A stretch of DNA of 64,000 nucleotides, taken from the NCBI RefSeq assembly GCF_022458865.1, contig NZ_JAJNMU010000026.1, positions 1-64,000 of the forward strand. Reading direction: 5' to 3'. Position 1 is the first letter of the stretch. Each line of letters opens with the position of its first letter. Positions 16,448 to 24,562 of the stretch are shown in pieces. The notes under the pieces were generated by a model that saw only the letters and a program-made list of their open reading frames with translations, did no database searches and was not told where the DNA came from. This DNA is from Paenibacillus periandrae. GTDB lineage: Bacteria > Bacillota > Bacilli > Paenibacillales > NBRC-103111. A program made the translations under genes and the position numbers.

Positions 16448-19444
16448 ATGGAAACTGGAACGGTTCACGATTTACCGTTTGTACCAGAGGCACGCTGGAT
16501 TTGGGGAGAAGGGGAGGAAAGCCCGAGGAACGAATGGAGATGCTTCAGAACTTCGTTCATCCCTGTAGTTGATTCCGTGGGAAAAGCCGAGCTGCTGTTA
16601 TCCGCAGATACCCGATATGTATTGTATGTGAATGGGGTTTTGGTTGGACGTGGGCCTGTACGTTCGTATCATCACCAGTATGCTTATGATGTTTACGAGA
16701 TCTCTCATTTGCTGCATTCGGGAGCTCCAAACAGTATTGCCGTATTGGTGCTGCATTTTGGGGTAGCGACCTTTTACAGCTTGCGGGGACGCGGCGGGTT
16801 GCTGGCACAACTGACCTTTTCAGGTACAGGCAGCATCGAACCTGCCAATAGGAGTGAAGCTTCCGGAGCCGGGGGAAAATCGAGTACGGAGCCAAGGAAA
16901 TCCATTGTGACTGACTCCAGCTGGAAAACAGAGCTGCACGCAGGTCACGACCCGCATCAGGCACGGATGTCCGTACAGCATGCTTTTGCCGAGAGTACGG
17001 ATGCCAGGCTGTGGGATGACAGCTGGACGGAGGCGGGGTTCGATGATAGTGGTTGGCAGGCTGCACATACCATTGGTCCGGTAGGTACGGCACCGTGGAC
17101 GGGGATGATGGAGAGAGACATTCCGATGCTTACTGAGGAAGTGGTGTATCCTGCAAGGGTGGAATCGTTGAACCAAACGAGACCTCCGGCATGGTCGATT
17201 GCTATCGATGTCAAATACCATTGGGAGGACAGTGGCGCTGATCACGCCAATCACTACCAGGTTGCCGGGATGGTAGCGGCGCTAATACGTCTGTTCGAGC
17301 CGGGACTGGTGACTCTATGTATGGTGGAAACCTCATTTCTCGCTTGTGCGATTAATGGACAGCTCTATGAGAAATCGGATTTTGACGGGGAAGATCCGAA
17401 GCTGGAGCTTGGTGTGGAGCTGACTGCAGGAGACCACCTGCTGCTGCTGGACGTATCCGGCAAAGATCATGGCAAAGCCTTCCGGATTGCGTTGGATGCG
17501 AACGTTCCATTTGAGGTTGTATCACCTTTGGAGTCGTCATCATTAAGCAATGAAACGCAACCATCGCCAGTCGTCACCGTAGGCCCTTATAAGCATATGG
17601 TTATCAAGGATACCGATGTCGTAGATGCCAAGGAGACGGAGGATTACGTTGAAGCCTTGTCCAAGGTTACCGAGACAATCAAACAGATCAAGACGATAGA
17701 TGATTTGGTTAGTGGGGCTTATCCGGTGAAAGCCATTTCTCCAAGTCTTGTTCGACTGGAGGATACGTTTGCGATGTCCATTTGGAAACAGGATTCCGTG
17801 AGTCATGCCGTTCCTGTATCCTTACAGCTTCTGGCAGCGGCCAATGGGGTACCTGTGGAGGCTCCATTATTTGAGGGAAGCGATACGGAATTTGTATTGG
17901 ATTTTGGCAAGCAATGGTCAGGCTTTCTGGAATTTGAGCTGAATGCTCCAGAGGGAACGGTAATCGACATGTATGGCTATGAGTTCCAGCAGGATGGCTG
18001 GCGTCAGGAAACCTACGGTCTGGATAATACGCTGCGATATATATGCCGCGAGGGCAGGCAAAGCTATGTATCGCCCGTTCGCCGAGGCTTCCGCTATCTC
18101 ATGGTCACTGTACGCGGCGGCGTGCGTCCGACTCTGTGGTATAAGGTTGTAGTCCGCCAAAGCAACTTTCCTGTTGCACAAATCGGCGAATTTCAGTGCT
18201 CTGACCCCTTATTAAATGATATATGGGAAATCAGTCGTCATACGACCCGTTTATGCATGGAGGATACATTCGTAGATTGCCCTGCTTATGAGCAGACCTT
18301 CTGGGTAGGTGATAGTCGTAATGAAGCATTAGTTAATTATTATGTATTCGGGGCGACCGATATCGTGGAGCGCTGCATGCGGTTGGTGCCGGGATCGGCT
18401 GGACAGACCCCTTATTATGGGGATCAGGTGCCAAGCGGCTGGGTAAGCGTCATACCGAACTGGACCTTCTTCTGGGTCATTGCCTGCAAGGAATATGTCG
18501 ACTACACAGGCAAAATCCAGTTTGCGGAGGATATTTGGCCGCATGTAAAATACACGCTTGATCATTACCTGCAGCACATTGGCGAGGATGGCTTGTTCAG
18601 TTTTAGAGGCTGGAATCTGTTGGATTGGGCACCCATCGACCAACCGCGGGATGGTGTTGTTACTCACCAAACGATGTTTTTGGTGAAGACGCTGTATGCA
18701 GCTGCGGAATTGGCCGAAACAGCAAATGACAGCGAACAGGCCGTGTTGTATCGGGAGCGTGCCGCGCAGCTGGCTGAGGCGATCAATCGTCAGCTGTGGT
18801 CAGAGGAGCAGCAGGCTTATGTGGATTGTATCCATGCAGATGGAAGGGTTTCGTCTATATTCAGTATGCAAACGCAGGTTGTGGCCCTGATTTGTCATAT
18901 TGCCAACGGGAAGCGCGAGTCGATTTTACGCGAGTATTTGCTTGCACCTCCGGAGCATTTTGTGAAAATCGGCAGTCCGTTTATGTCGTTCTTCTACTAC
19001 GAGGCGCTTGCCAAATACGGTGAAACGGGCCGTATGCTGGAAGATATTCGTCAACATTTTGGCGAAATGATTGAGAATGATGCGACGACCTGCTGGGAAA
19101 TGTATCCCGGCTTTAAGGAAAATCGGGCGAATCCGCGCATGCTGACACGCAGTCACTGCCATGCCTGGTCTGCGGCTCCGGGATATTTCCTGGGGGATCA
19201 GCTGCTCGGTGTCAAACCGTTAACTCCAGGCTGGACTCAGGTCAAGGTAGCGCCGTCTCCAGGTGATTTGCGCTACGCCAAGGGACGAATCCCACTGCCC
19301 GTTCAAGGCTGCATAGAGGTATCCTGGAAGCTGGATGCGCAGCAGCGTTTGTTCCAGATACGGGTAAGTGCCCCGAAAGAGATACAGCTGGAGGTCGAAT
19401 GTCCGACCGGCTACACGCCTGATATCACGATCGTTCGAATTTAA
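16448..19444 (+). CDS. Glycoside hydrolase family 78, alpha-L-rhamnosidase-like
   Basis: 998 aa without a signal peptide, so probably intracellular, acting on imported rhamnosides from plant polysaccharide or flavonoids. The N-terminal beta-domains (RWIWG, WRCFRTSF, LYVNGVLVGRGP) are typical of GH78. The (alpha/alpha)6 catalytic barrel contains VDCPAYEQTFWVGDSRNEA near residue 610, carrying the expected Asp, Glu and Asp, and TTCWEMYPG near 880 with the second acidic residue. A C-terminal beta-sandwich closes the protein. AAGGAGG precedes the ATG. Exact substrate is unproven; some GH78-like proteins act on other sugars. Confidence 0.88.
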   Translation: METGTVHDLPFVPEARWIWGEGEESPRNEWRCFRTSFIPVVDSVGKAELLLSADTRYVLYVNGVLVGRGPVRSYHHQYAYDVYEISHLLHSGAPNSIAVLVLHFGVATFYSLRGRGGLLAQLTFSGTGSIEPANRSEASGAGGKSSTEPRKSIVTDSSWKTELHAGHDPHQARMSVQHAFAESTDARLWDDSWTEAGFDDSGWQAAHTIGPVGTAPWTGMMERDIPMLTEEVVYPARVESLNQTRPPAWSIAIDVKYHWEDSGADHANHYQVAGMVAALIRLFEPGLVTLCMVETSFLACAINGQLYEKSDFDGEDPKLELGVELTAGDHLLLLDVSGKDHGKAFRIALDANVPFEVVSPLESSSLSNETQPSPVVTVGPYKHMVIKDTDVVDAKETEDYVEALSKVTETIKQIKTIDDLVSGAYPVKAISPSLVRLEDTFAMSIWKQDSVSHAVPVSLQLLAAANGVPVEAPLFEGSDTEFVLDFGKQWSGFLEFELNAPEGTVIDMYGYEFQQDGWRQETYGLDNTLRYICREGRQSYVSPVRRGFRYLMVTVRGGVRPTLWYKVVVRQSNFPVAQIGEFQCSDPLLNDIWEISRHTTRLCMEDTFVDCPAYEQTFWVGDSRNEALVNYYVFGATDIVERCMRLVPGSAGQTPYYGDQVPSGWVSVIPNWTFFWVIACKEYVDYTGKIQFAEDIWPHVKYTLDHYLQHIGEDGLFSFRGWNLLDWAPIDQPRDGVVTHQTMFLVKTLYAAAELAETANDSEQAVLYRERAAQLAEAINRQLWSEEQQAYVDCIHADGRVSSIFSMQTQVVALICHIANGKRESILREYLLAPPEHFVKIGSPFMSFFYYEALAKYGETGRMLEDIRQHFGEMIENDATTCWEMYPGFKENRANPRMLTRSHCHAWSAAPGYFLGDQLLGVKPLTPGWTQVKVAPSPGDLRYAKGRIPLPVQGCIEVSWKLDAQQRLFQIRVSAPKEIQLEVECPTGYTPDITIVRI

Positions 19445-19470
19445 TTGAGTATGATACACAAATATCGCAA

Positions 19471-19504
19471 AAACACCAGACACAGGAAATCTGGTGTTTT
19501 CTTG
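19471..19504 (+). terminator. Rho-independent terminator after the GH78 gene
   Basis: A stem AACACCAGA/TCTGGTGTT with a nine-base loop is followed by TTCTTGTT, 26 bases after the stop codon. Confidence 0.8.
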
Positions 19505-19551
19505 TTCATATATAAAGTTATCAGAAAATTAAAAACAATCTGAATTATTGC

Positions 19552-19581
19552 TTGACATGGAAATGCTTACAAAATTATGCT
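19552..19581 (+). promoter_or_regulatory. Sigma-A-type promoter for the 73-residue protein gene
   Basis: A -35 box TTGACA (19552-19557) and a -10-like TATGCT (19576-19581) are separated by 18 bases, about 45 bases before the start codon. Confidence 0.5.
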
Positions 19582-19624
19582 TTATTTATTCCAAAAATAC
19601 CATTTGCAGGGGAGTGGATAGCTG

Positions 19625-19846
19625 ATGAGAATGTCCGAGGGAAATCATGAGTCGATTGTGGATGCTTCAAACCGTTGCTATACGGAGTATCAGTATTTTA
19701 CAGGACTATCTCTCTTCGAGCTTAATCGCCTACAAGGTAACTATTACTCGGAATTACATACACTTCAAGAAGAATTTAATCGCTTGATGAATGAACTGCG
19801 CGAAGAGCTGAAGCACAAACAAGGCCAGCTATCGCAAACTGCGTAG
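19625..19846 (+). CDS. Small coiled-coil protein of unknown function
   Basis: 73 aa, highly charged and helix-prone from about residue 25, with heptad-like spacing (LHTLQEEFNRLMNELREELK). No signal peptide or membrane segment. Support for a real gene comes from a good AGGGGAG site ten bases before the ATG, its own promoter upstream, and a flanking hairpin downstream. The family is not recognised. Confidence 0.65.
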   Translation: MRMSEGNHESIVDASNRCYTEYQYFTGLSLFELNRLQGNYYSELHTLQEEFNRLMNELREELKHKQGQLSQTA

Positions 19847-19918
19847 GAAGTCTCCTCACACCCTCAGACATAACTTCCACCTGTGTTGTATGCAGCATCA
19901 GTATACAATGTATAACAT

Positions 19919-19962
19919 AACAAGACCTTGACTGCTCGGATCCGGGCAAACGAGGTCTTGTT
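19919..19962. terminator. Long hairpin between convergent genes, probable bidirectional terminator
   Basis: A ten-base perfect outer stem AACAAGACCT/AGGTCTTGTT encloses a second palindrome, GCTCGGATCCGGGC. It sits between the 3' ends of the small coiled-coil gene (plus) and the PBP gene (minus). T tracts are weak on both sides. Confidence 0.55.
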
Positions 19963-19984
19963 CTCATTACATATGCAGATAGCA

Positions 19985-22045
19985 TCAGGGTCTTTTTGCT
20001 GTATTGCCAGCTCCGGCAGCACCAGCAGGCGCACTTAGACCACCGATATATTGATCATAGGCTTGATACATTTTGGCAGCGATAGGTGCGGCCCCGTACT
20101 TTCCGAACCGACCCTCGGGTACGACAACGGCTATCGCCAGAACAGGATCATTGATAGGGGCAAAAGAGATAAATACCGCGTTATCTACACGTCCGCCAGG
20201 AACGTCCTGTGTGGAGGTTCCGGTTTTGCGAGCTACAGGAAAAGGCAATTCTTCAATGCCTTCCGCTCCGCTGCGCATTCCATTAATGACCGTATCCCAA
20301 TAGTTTTTCGGATAATTAACCTCGTTAAGGACTACAGGCTCATAACCACGAACAAGCTCACCGCTCGACTTGGTCACTTTCTCCACGAATTGCGGCATCA
20401 TGCGTTTACCCCGGCTGGCCAATGTTGCGGCAAACTGCGTAAGCTGCAGTGTCGTGTACTTTTCGTTTTGTCCCCAGGAGGCATAGACCATAGCAGATTG
20501 ATAGCTGCTGGACTTGGCATTTTTATAAAACTCATTGGAGCCCTCGTACTCGTTGGGCAGCTTGCTGCCAGTTTTGACACCCAACCCAAATTCGGCAAAA
20601 TACTTAGCCCACACGTCGAGTACCTCTGATTTCTCGCCACCGTATTTGTTATACAGCGGTATCCCGATCATGGCTGACATGAACGTATTGGACGATACTT
20701 GAATGGCCGTTGTTGGGTTCAGCAATCCATAGGCGTGTCCGTCCGAGTTGCTGATGGTTCGTTTATCCTTGCCGAACGTAAATGAGCCGCCATCGCTATA
20801 AGTAGAAGAAGGTGTAATTACATTTTCCATCAAGCCGATCAGTACCGACAACGGTTTAACTGTAGAGCCCATGTAGACCAGGGAAGATGGGTGCTTGTTG
20901 CGCTCTTTTTCCGGATAATCGGGGTAAGAGGTTGTGATCGTACCGTTATTGATAAAAGGCATGATCTGGTTATATTCTTCCGTACTCATGCCGCCTGTCC
21001 ACGTGTTTGTATCATAGTCCGGCATGCTGGCCATCGCTACGATTTTACCGGTTTTGACTTCCATAGCTACCGCATAGCCCGAGCGGGCGTTAGGCGCGTA
21101 GGCGATATCGCCTGCCAAACGGCGGTTGCGAAGAAAGTTCAAATGATCCGTAATCGCTTGCTGGGCGACCAGCTGTACATTTTTATCGATGGTCAGATGC
21201 AGGTTGTGTCCTTTTTCCGGTGGTGTGAGTGTGGCAGGGCCAATAATTTTTTGGAGAGCATTGACCGGATACGACTTGATTCCTTTTTGCCCGCGAAGCT
21301 CATCCTGATACATCAGCTCCAGCCCGTCAAATCCGACATCCTCCACCTCCAAATATTCGTCACCCTTGTTTTTGTAGAAATCAAGTCCTGAAACCGGGTT
21401 TCTTGCAGCATTATATCTTTTCATATAGCCGACGAGCTGGGCCGAGATGCTTTGCTTGTCGTACACACGGATGCTATCCTCAAACACTTCAATGCCCCGA
21501 AGCTGGTCGCGATGCTCCAATAAATAGGCAATTTCTGTATTGGTCAGGTCGGTTTTGATTCTTCGGGGAACGGAATAATAGCTGGGTTCCTTCGCCTTAT
21601 TCTTATCCATGTCGAATCCGACATCCATCAGCTTGAGAATATCACCAGCACTGAGACGTTTTTGCTCCGGTTTACCGAAGCGGGCAAATATATCTTCAAG
21701 CTCCTTGGCAAGGCGGATAATGTCATCCTTATCGGTGGCTCGCCCTTCTACACGGTAATATACGGATTGCATCGACCGCGATTGTGCGATTGGATAACCC
21801 GTGCGGTCATAGATAGTACCTCGGATGGGGGCAATGGGGCTGCTGCTTTTAGTAATTTCGGATGTTGCTTCCTTCAGGTACTTGCTCTCGACAAACTGTA
21901 AAATAGCCAAACGCACAATCAGTACAGTGAAAATCAAAAAGGTAGCAAAAAAGAATATGTTCAGCCGTATCGAAAAATGTTTTTGTATTCTTCCCTTTTT
22001 CTGATCAGGCGGTTCCTCCGTATATCGTGAAAATTGGTTTGCCAT
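19985..22045 (-). CDS. Penicillin-binding protein, class B (PBP2-type transpeptidase)
   Basis: 686 aa. A single N-terminal membrane anchor (about 29-50) is followed by a dimerisation domain and the transpeptidase domain with its three motifs: SxxK in GSTVKPL (Ser near 393), SxN in VSSN (near 455) and KTG in ARKTGTST (near 607). It crosslinks peptidoglycan outside the membrane. The C-terminus is Ala/Gly-rich. GGAGAG precedes the ATG. A 48-codon membrane protein gene lies 24 bases upstream in the same direction, so the two are probably co-transcribed. Whether it serves elongation or sporulation cannot be told. Confidence 0.92.
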   Translation of the reverse strand: MANQFSRYTEEPPDQKKGRIQKHFSIRLNIFFFATFLIFTVLIVRLAILQFVESKYLKEATSEITKSSSPIAPIRGTIYDRTGYPIAQSRSMQSVYYRVEGRATDKDDIIRLAKELEDIFARFGKPEQKRLSAGDILKLMDVGFDMDKNKAKEPSYYSVPRRIKTDLTNTEIAYLLEHRDQLRGIEVFEDSIRVYDKQSISAQLVGYMKRYNAARNPVSGLDFYKNKGDEYLEVEDVGFDGLELMYQDELRGQKGIKSYPVNALQKIIGPATLTPPEKGHNLHLTIDKNVQLVAQQAITDHLNFLRNRRLAGDIAYAPNARSGYAVAMEVKTGKIVAMASMPDYDTNTWTGGMSTEEYNQIMPFINNGTITTSYPDYPEKERNKHPSSLVYMGSTVKPLSVLIGLMENVITPSSTYSDGGSFTFGKDKRTISNSDGHAYGLLNPTTAIQVSSNTFMSAMIGIPLYNKYGGEKSEVLDVWAKYFAEFGLGVKTGSKLPNEYEGSNEFYKNAKSSSYQSAMVYASWGQNEKYTTLQLTQFAATLASRGKRMMPQFVEKVTKSSGELVRGYEPVVLNEVNYPKNYWDTVINGMRSGAEGIEELPFPVARKTGTSTQDVPGGRVDNAVFISFAPINDPVLAIAVVVPEGRFGKYGAAPIAAKMYQAYDQYIGGLSAPAGAAGAGNTAKRP

Positions 22046-22069
22046 TCATTCACTCTCCAAGCCCCGTAT

Positions 22070-22216
22070 TCAATTAGTTACATTAGTATTCGCAGGTAAG
22101 GCGGCCCATAGCACAATCACCCAGAGAAGAATGCCACTTAGCAGTCCGAGCATGAGATAAACGATAGCCTTGCGCCATTGATTACCCTTGTGCTGATGGC
22201 TTTCTGTGTTTCGCAT
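22070..22216 (-). CDS. Small single-span membrane protein preceding the PBP gene
   Basis: 48 aa, MRNTESHQHKGNQWRK followed by one hydrophobic segment (about residues 17-41) and a polar tail. The short basic N-terminus predicts the N-terminus inside. AAAGGAG lies nine bases upstream of the ATG, and the stop is 24 bases before the PBP start, so it is likely the first gene of a two-gene operon. It could be an accessory subunit of the PBP; no family is recognised. Confidence 0.65.
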   Translation of the reverse strand: MRNTESHQHKGNQWRKAIVYLMLGLLSGILLWVIVLWAALPANTNVTN

Positions 22217-22317
22217 CCATGACTCTCCTTTTACCTTTATTTTACCACGGGAATGATCAATAAGGCGAAAGATTAATTATAAAAAAACAGTTATTTTTCA
22301 AAGCGTGAATACTCGTA

Positions 22318-22344
22318 TGAAACTAATTCATGTACCTCAGCGTC
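22318..22344 (+). promoter_or_regulatory. ECF-sigma-type promoter candidate before the stalk-domain gene
   Basis: TGAAAC (22318-22323) and CGTC (22341-22344) are separated by 17 bases, 43 bases before the start codon. This matches the TGAAAC/CGTC pattern recognised by Bacillus-type ECF sigma factors. It may be served by the sigma factor encoded at 23954 or by another one. Confidence 0.5.
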
Positions 22345-22386
22345 TAACTGATTGGAAAATAATTATAAATGCAGGAGGAAACCGCG

Positions 22387-23820
22387 ATGTGGAGATTTTT
22401 ATTTATAGCAGCGCTATTCATCGTGTTGCTTGGCCAGCTGCCGCAGCAGCTTCAGGCACAGTCTGGGCAAGTGCAAGTTACAATCCCCGAGTTTTCCATT
22501 ACGTTGGATGGGGTGCAGATCGATCAGGAGCATAGCGCCTACCCGCTGATTACCTATAAAGACATTACTTACTTTCCGCTTACCTGGAACGCTGCGCGCG
22601 CATTAGGGCTTGCTTACACTTGGAGCCAGCAAAACGGACTTACGATCGTTCCAGGCTATGAGCAGGGGCTGCCGGGCAAAGACAAATGGAGTCAGGATGA
22701 TTCCGTCACAAATCGTCTGAGTGCCAGCTACAATGCCGCGGTCGCATCCTTTGCCGTTACGGTATATGGACAGCCGGTTGATCAAGCATCAGAGGCGTAT
22801 CCACTGCTGCAATTCCGTGACATTACGTATTTTCCGATGAGTTGGCGCTTCGCTCACGATCTATTTCATATGAATATGCAGTGGGAGAGCATAGCTGGAC
22901 TAACGATTACAACAGATCAGAGCCGCCTGTTAGACCGTATCGAATATGATGATGAAAATTATGTGTACATCCGGAATCATATGTACAAAAATAACGAAAA
23001 CGGCTACTTAAAAATCGCTAAATCTCTTCAGGAGCCACCGCAGTGGATCAGGGGGAAAACGGTGGGAGAGCTGTTTGATCATACATCGCAATGGATGTGG
23101 ACCTATAAGGATGAGGAGGTTTTGGAACGCAAGCAGGATGAGCTCTACTACAATAACCTGCAGCTGACCTCTTTGACGAAGTACCTGAGTGAAAGTCAGA
23201 CGCTTTTCGCGCAGTATCCTGATGCTGTGAATAACGGGGTGACTTACCGTGCTCTGACGCATCGTTTGAGCGAAAAGCAAACCCTGCTGATGCTTTCTAT
23301 TATCGTCGACGTACCGGTGAAAGGACGCTTTCAAGGACCGAAAGAATATCAGCTCAGTTATCTGATTCGGGGGAAAGCCGTTACCGAGCTGCCTTTTTCC
23401 ATGATCCGTGGGTCCTGGAGCAATGCAGATGGAAGTCACTGGGTGGCGGGCGATAATTGGAAGCTGCTGCTCGTTAGTTCTCAAGGTGAGATTTCAACTG
23501 TGAACGATCTGTTTCAGGGAGCGGAGGTAGAGATTCCACACTTTGGTTATCCGAGAACAAGTGAAGGGACGCTGATTATTAAAACCCACTCGCCTTCATA
23601 CAGCACGTATGCTCTGGATACAAAGCTGAACGTCACAAAGCTCTATGGGGATTATGGAGCAGACCTTCCCTACGGTGCTTATGTAGAGGGCTATCATTAT
23701 GATCTATTCAAAGTGGATGGAAATACGATCACGAATACAACGCGCAACGAAAGCCGTACCTTCTGGGACTATGAACTGTTTGGCGCCGCGGAGGTTACGG
23801 GTTCAAATCAAACTAAATAA
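22387..23820 (+). CDS. Secreted protein with two copper-amine-oxidase-N-like stalk domains
   Basis: 477 aa. The signal peptide (about 1-25, ending LQAQS) is followed by two copies of the stalk module common in Paenibacillus surface proteins: the first around residues 30-90 with YKDITYFPLTW, the second around 120-180 with FRDITYFPMSWR. The C-terminal 280 residues are beta-rich and not assigned. AGGAGG lies eight bases before the ATG at 22387. It is followed by a terminator and then the ECF sigma gene; an ECF-type promoter lies upstream. It may have an envelope or surface-sensing role. Confidence 0.8.
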   Translation: MWRFLFIAALFIVLLGQLPQQLQAQSGQVQVTIPEFSITLDGVQIDQEHSAYPLITYKDITYFPLTWNAARALGLAYTWSQQNGLTIVPGYEQGLPGKDKWSQDDSVTNRLSASYNAAVASFAVTVYGQPVDQASEAYPLLQFRDITYFPMSWRFAHDLFHMNMQWESIAGLTITTDQSRLLDRIEYDDENYVYIRNHMYKNNENGYLKIAKSLQEPPQWIRGKTVGELFDHTSQWMWTYKDEEVLERKQDELYYNNLQLTSLTKYLSESQTLFAQYPDAVNNGVTYRALTHRLSEKQTLLMLSIIVDVPVKGRFQGPKEYQLSYLIRGKAVTELPFSMIRGSWSNADGSHWVAGDNWKLLLVSSQGEISTVNDLFQGAEVEIPHFGYPRTSEGTLIIKTHSPSYSTYALDTKLNVTKLYGDYGADLPYGAYVEGYHYDLFKVDGNTITNTTRNESRTFWDYELFGAAEVTGSNQTK

Positions 23821-23837
23821 AGATCGTCTTTTTGATC

Positions 23838-23884
23838 GCCGTACTGACGCTGTTCTCCTCGTGTTAGCACGGCGTTATTTTATT
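23838..23884 (+). terminator. Rho-independent terminator between the stalk-domain gene and the ECF sigma gene
   Basis: An imperfect 13-base stem GCCGTACTGACGC/GTGTTAGCACGGC is followed by GTTATTTTATT. It separates the two transcription units, leaving the sigma gene to its own promoter. Confidence 0.65.
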
Positions 23885-23903
23885 GACCATAAAGATTGGA
23901 AAA

Positions 23904-23929
23904 GGGAACCTTTTATCCGCTGCTTCGTC
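23904..23929 (+). promoter_or_regulatory. ECF-sigma-type promoter in front of the ECF sigma gene (likely autoregulatory)
   Basis: GGGAAC at 23904-23909 and CGTC at 23926-23929 are exactly 16 bases apart, the GAAC-N16-CGTC pattern of ECF promoters. Transcription would start near 23936, giving a short leader with the GAGGTG site and the GTG start at 23954. ECF sigma genes usually control themselves, which this fits. Confidence 0.65.
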
Positions 23930-23953
23930 CAATTGTGTGAGAGGTGAACAAGG

Positions 23954-24493
23954 GTGGCATTTGAATATTTGAAATCGCTCTCCAGCGGAATGGACAAAAA
24001 TGTCATCTTAGAGGATTTGATGGTGGCATATGGAGAGGATGTATGGAATTATGCATTTTTTTTGACGCGGCAATCCGAGCTATCGGACGATATTACGCAG
24101 GATGTGTTTGTACGGGTATATGAACGCTTGTTTTCTTATAGGGGAGAGGCCTCCGTGAAAACCTGGCTGCTCACGATTACACGAAATTTGGTCAGGGACC
24201 ATTGGCGCTCGGCCTGGTTTCGCAAGGTTATGCCATTTGGAACGCCACTGGTTAAAGGGGAGAGTGCCCCTTCAGCGGAAACAGAGGCAATGAATCGGCT
24301 TGTAAGCGAGGAAGTGTGGCTGGTTGTGCTAGCTCTCCCGATCAAGCTGCGTGAGGTACTGCTGCTGCATGCCCATCATCAACTGACGCATACCGAGATA
24401 GCCCGGCTGTTGTCCATTTCCGAGGGTACGGTAAAGTCCAGATTGTATCGGGCCCGGCTGAAGGTTGGCAAGCTCATGGAGCCTACAAAGTGA
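23954..24493 (+). CDS. ECF-type RNA polymerase sigma factor
   Basis: 179 aa. Region 2 (about 20-85) includes the -10 recognition segment SDDITQDVFVRVYERL and the melting-type ETRNLVRDHWR-like stretch (TRNLVRDHWR). Region 4 (about 115-170) has the helix-turn-helix THTEIARLLSISEGTVKSRLYRAR. The GTG start follows GAGGTG. It directs RNA polymerase to a small regulon when released from an anti-sigma factor; the next gene is the natural candidate for that partner. Confidence 0.92.
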   Translation: MAFEYLKSLSSGMDKNVILEDLMVAYGEDVWNYAFFLTRQSELSDDITQDVFVRVYERLFSYRGEASVKTWLLTITRNLVRDHWRSAWFRKVMPFGTPLVKGESAPSAETEAMNRLVSEEVWLVVLALPIKLREVLLLHAHHQLTHTEIARLLSISEGTVKSRLYRARLKVGKLMEPTK

Positions 24494-24548
24494 GTTTGCT
24501 CCGCAAACAAAGTTAATGCTTACGAAGTAAGTTTGCTATGCAAACTTT
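24492..24548. repeat. Small palindromic repeat between the sigma gene and the anti-sigma-like gene
   Basis: Two hairpins, GTTTGCTCCGCAAAC and AGTTTGCTATGCAAACT, flank ATGCTTACGAAGTAAG. The same modules occur in reverse orientation in tandem at 30551-30660 and inside the element at 30666-30868. Because it lies between two co-directional genes, the RNA hairpins may tune expression of the downstream gene. Confidence 0.7.
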
Positions 24549-24562
24549 TAGGGGGAGACCAT

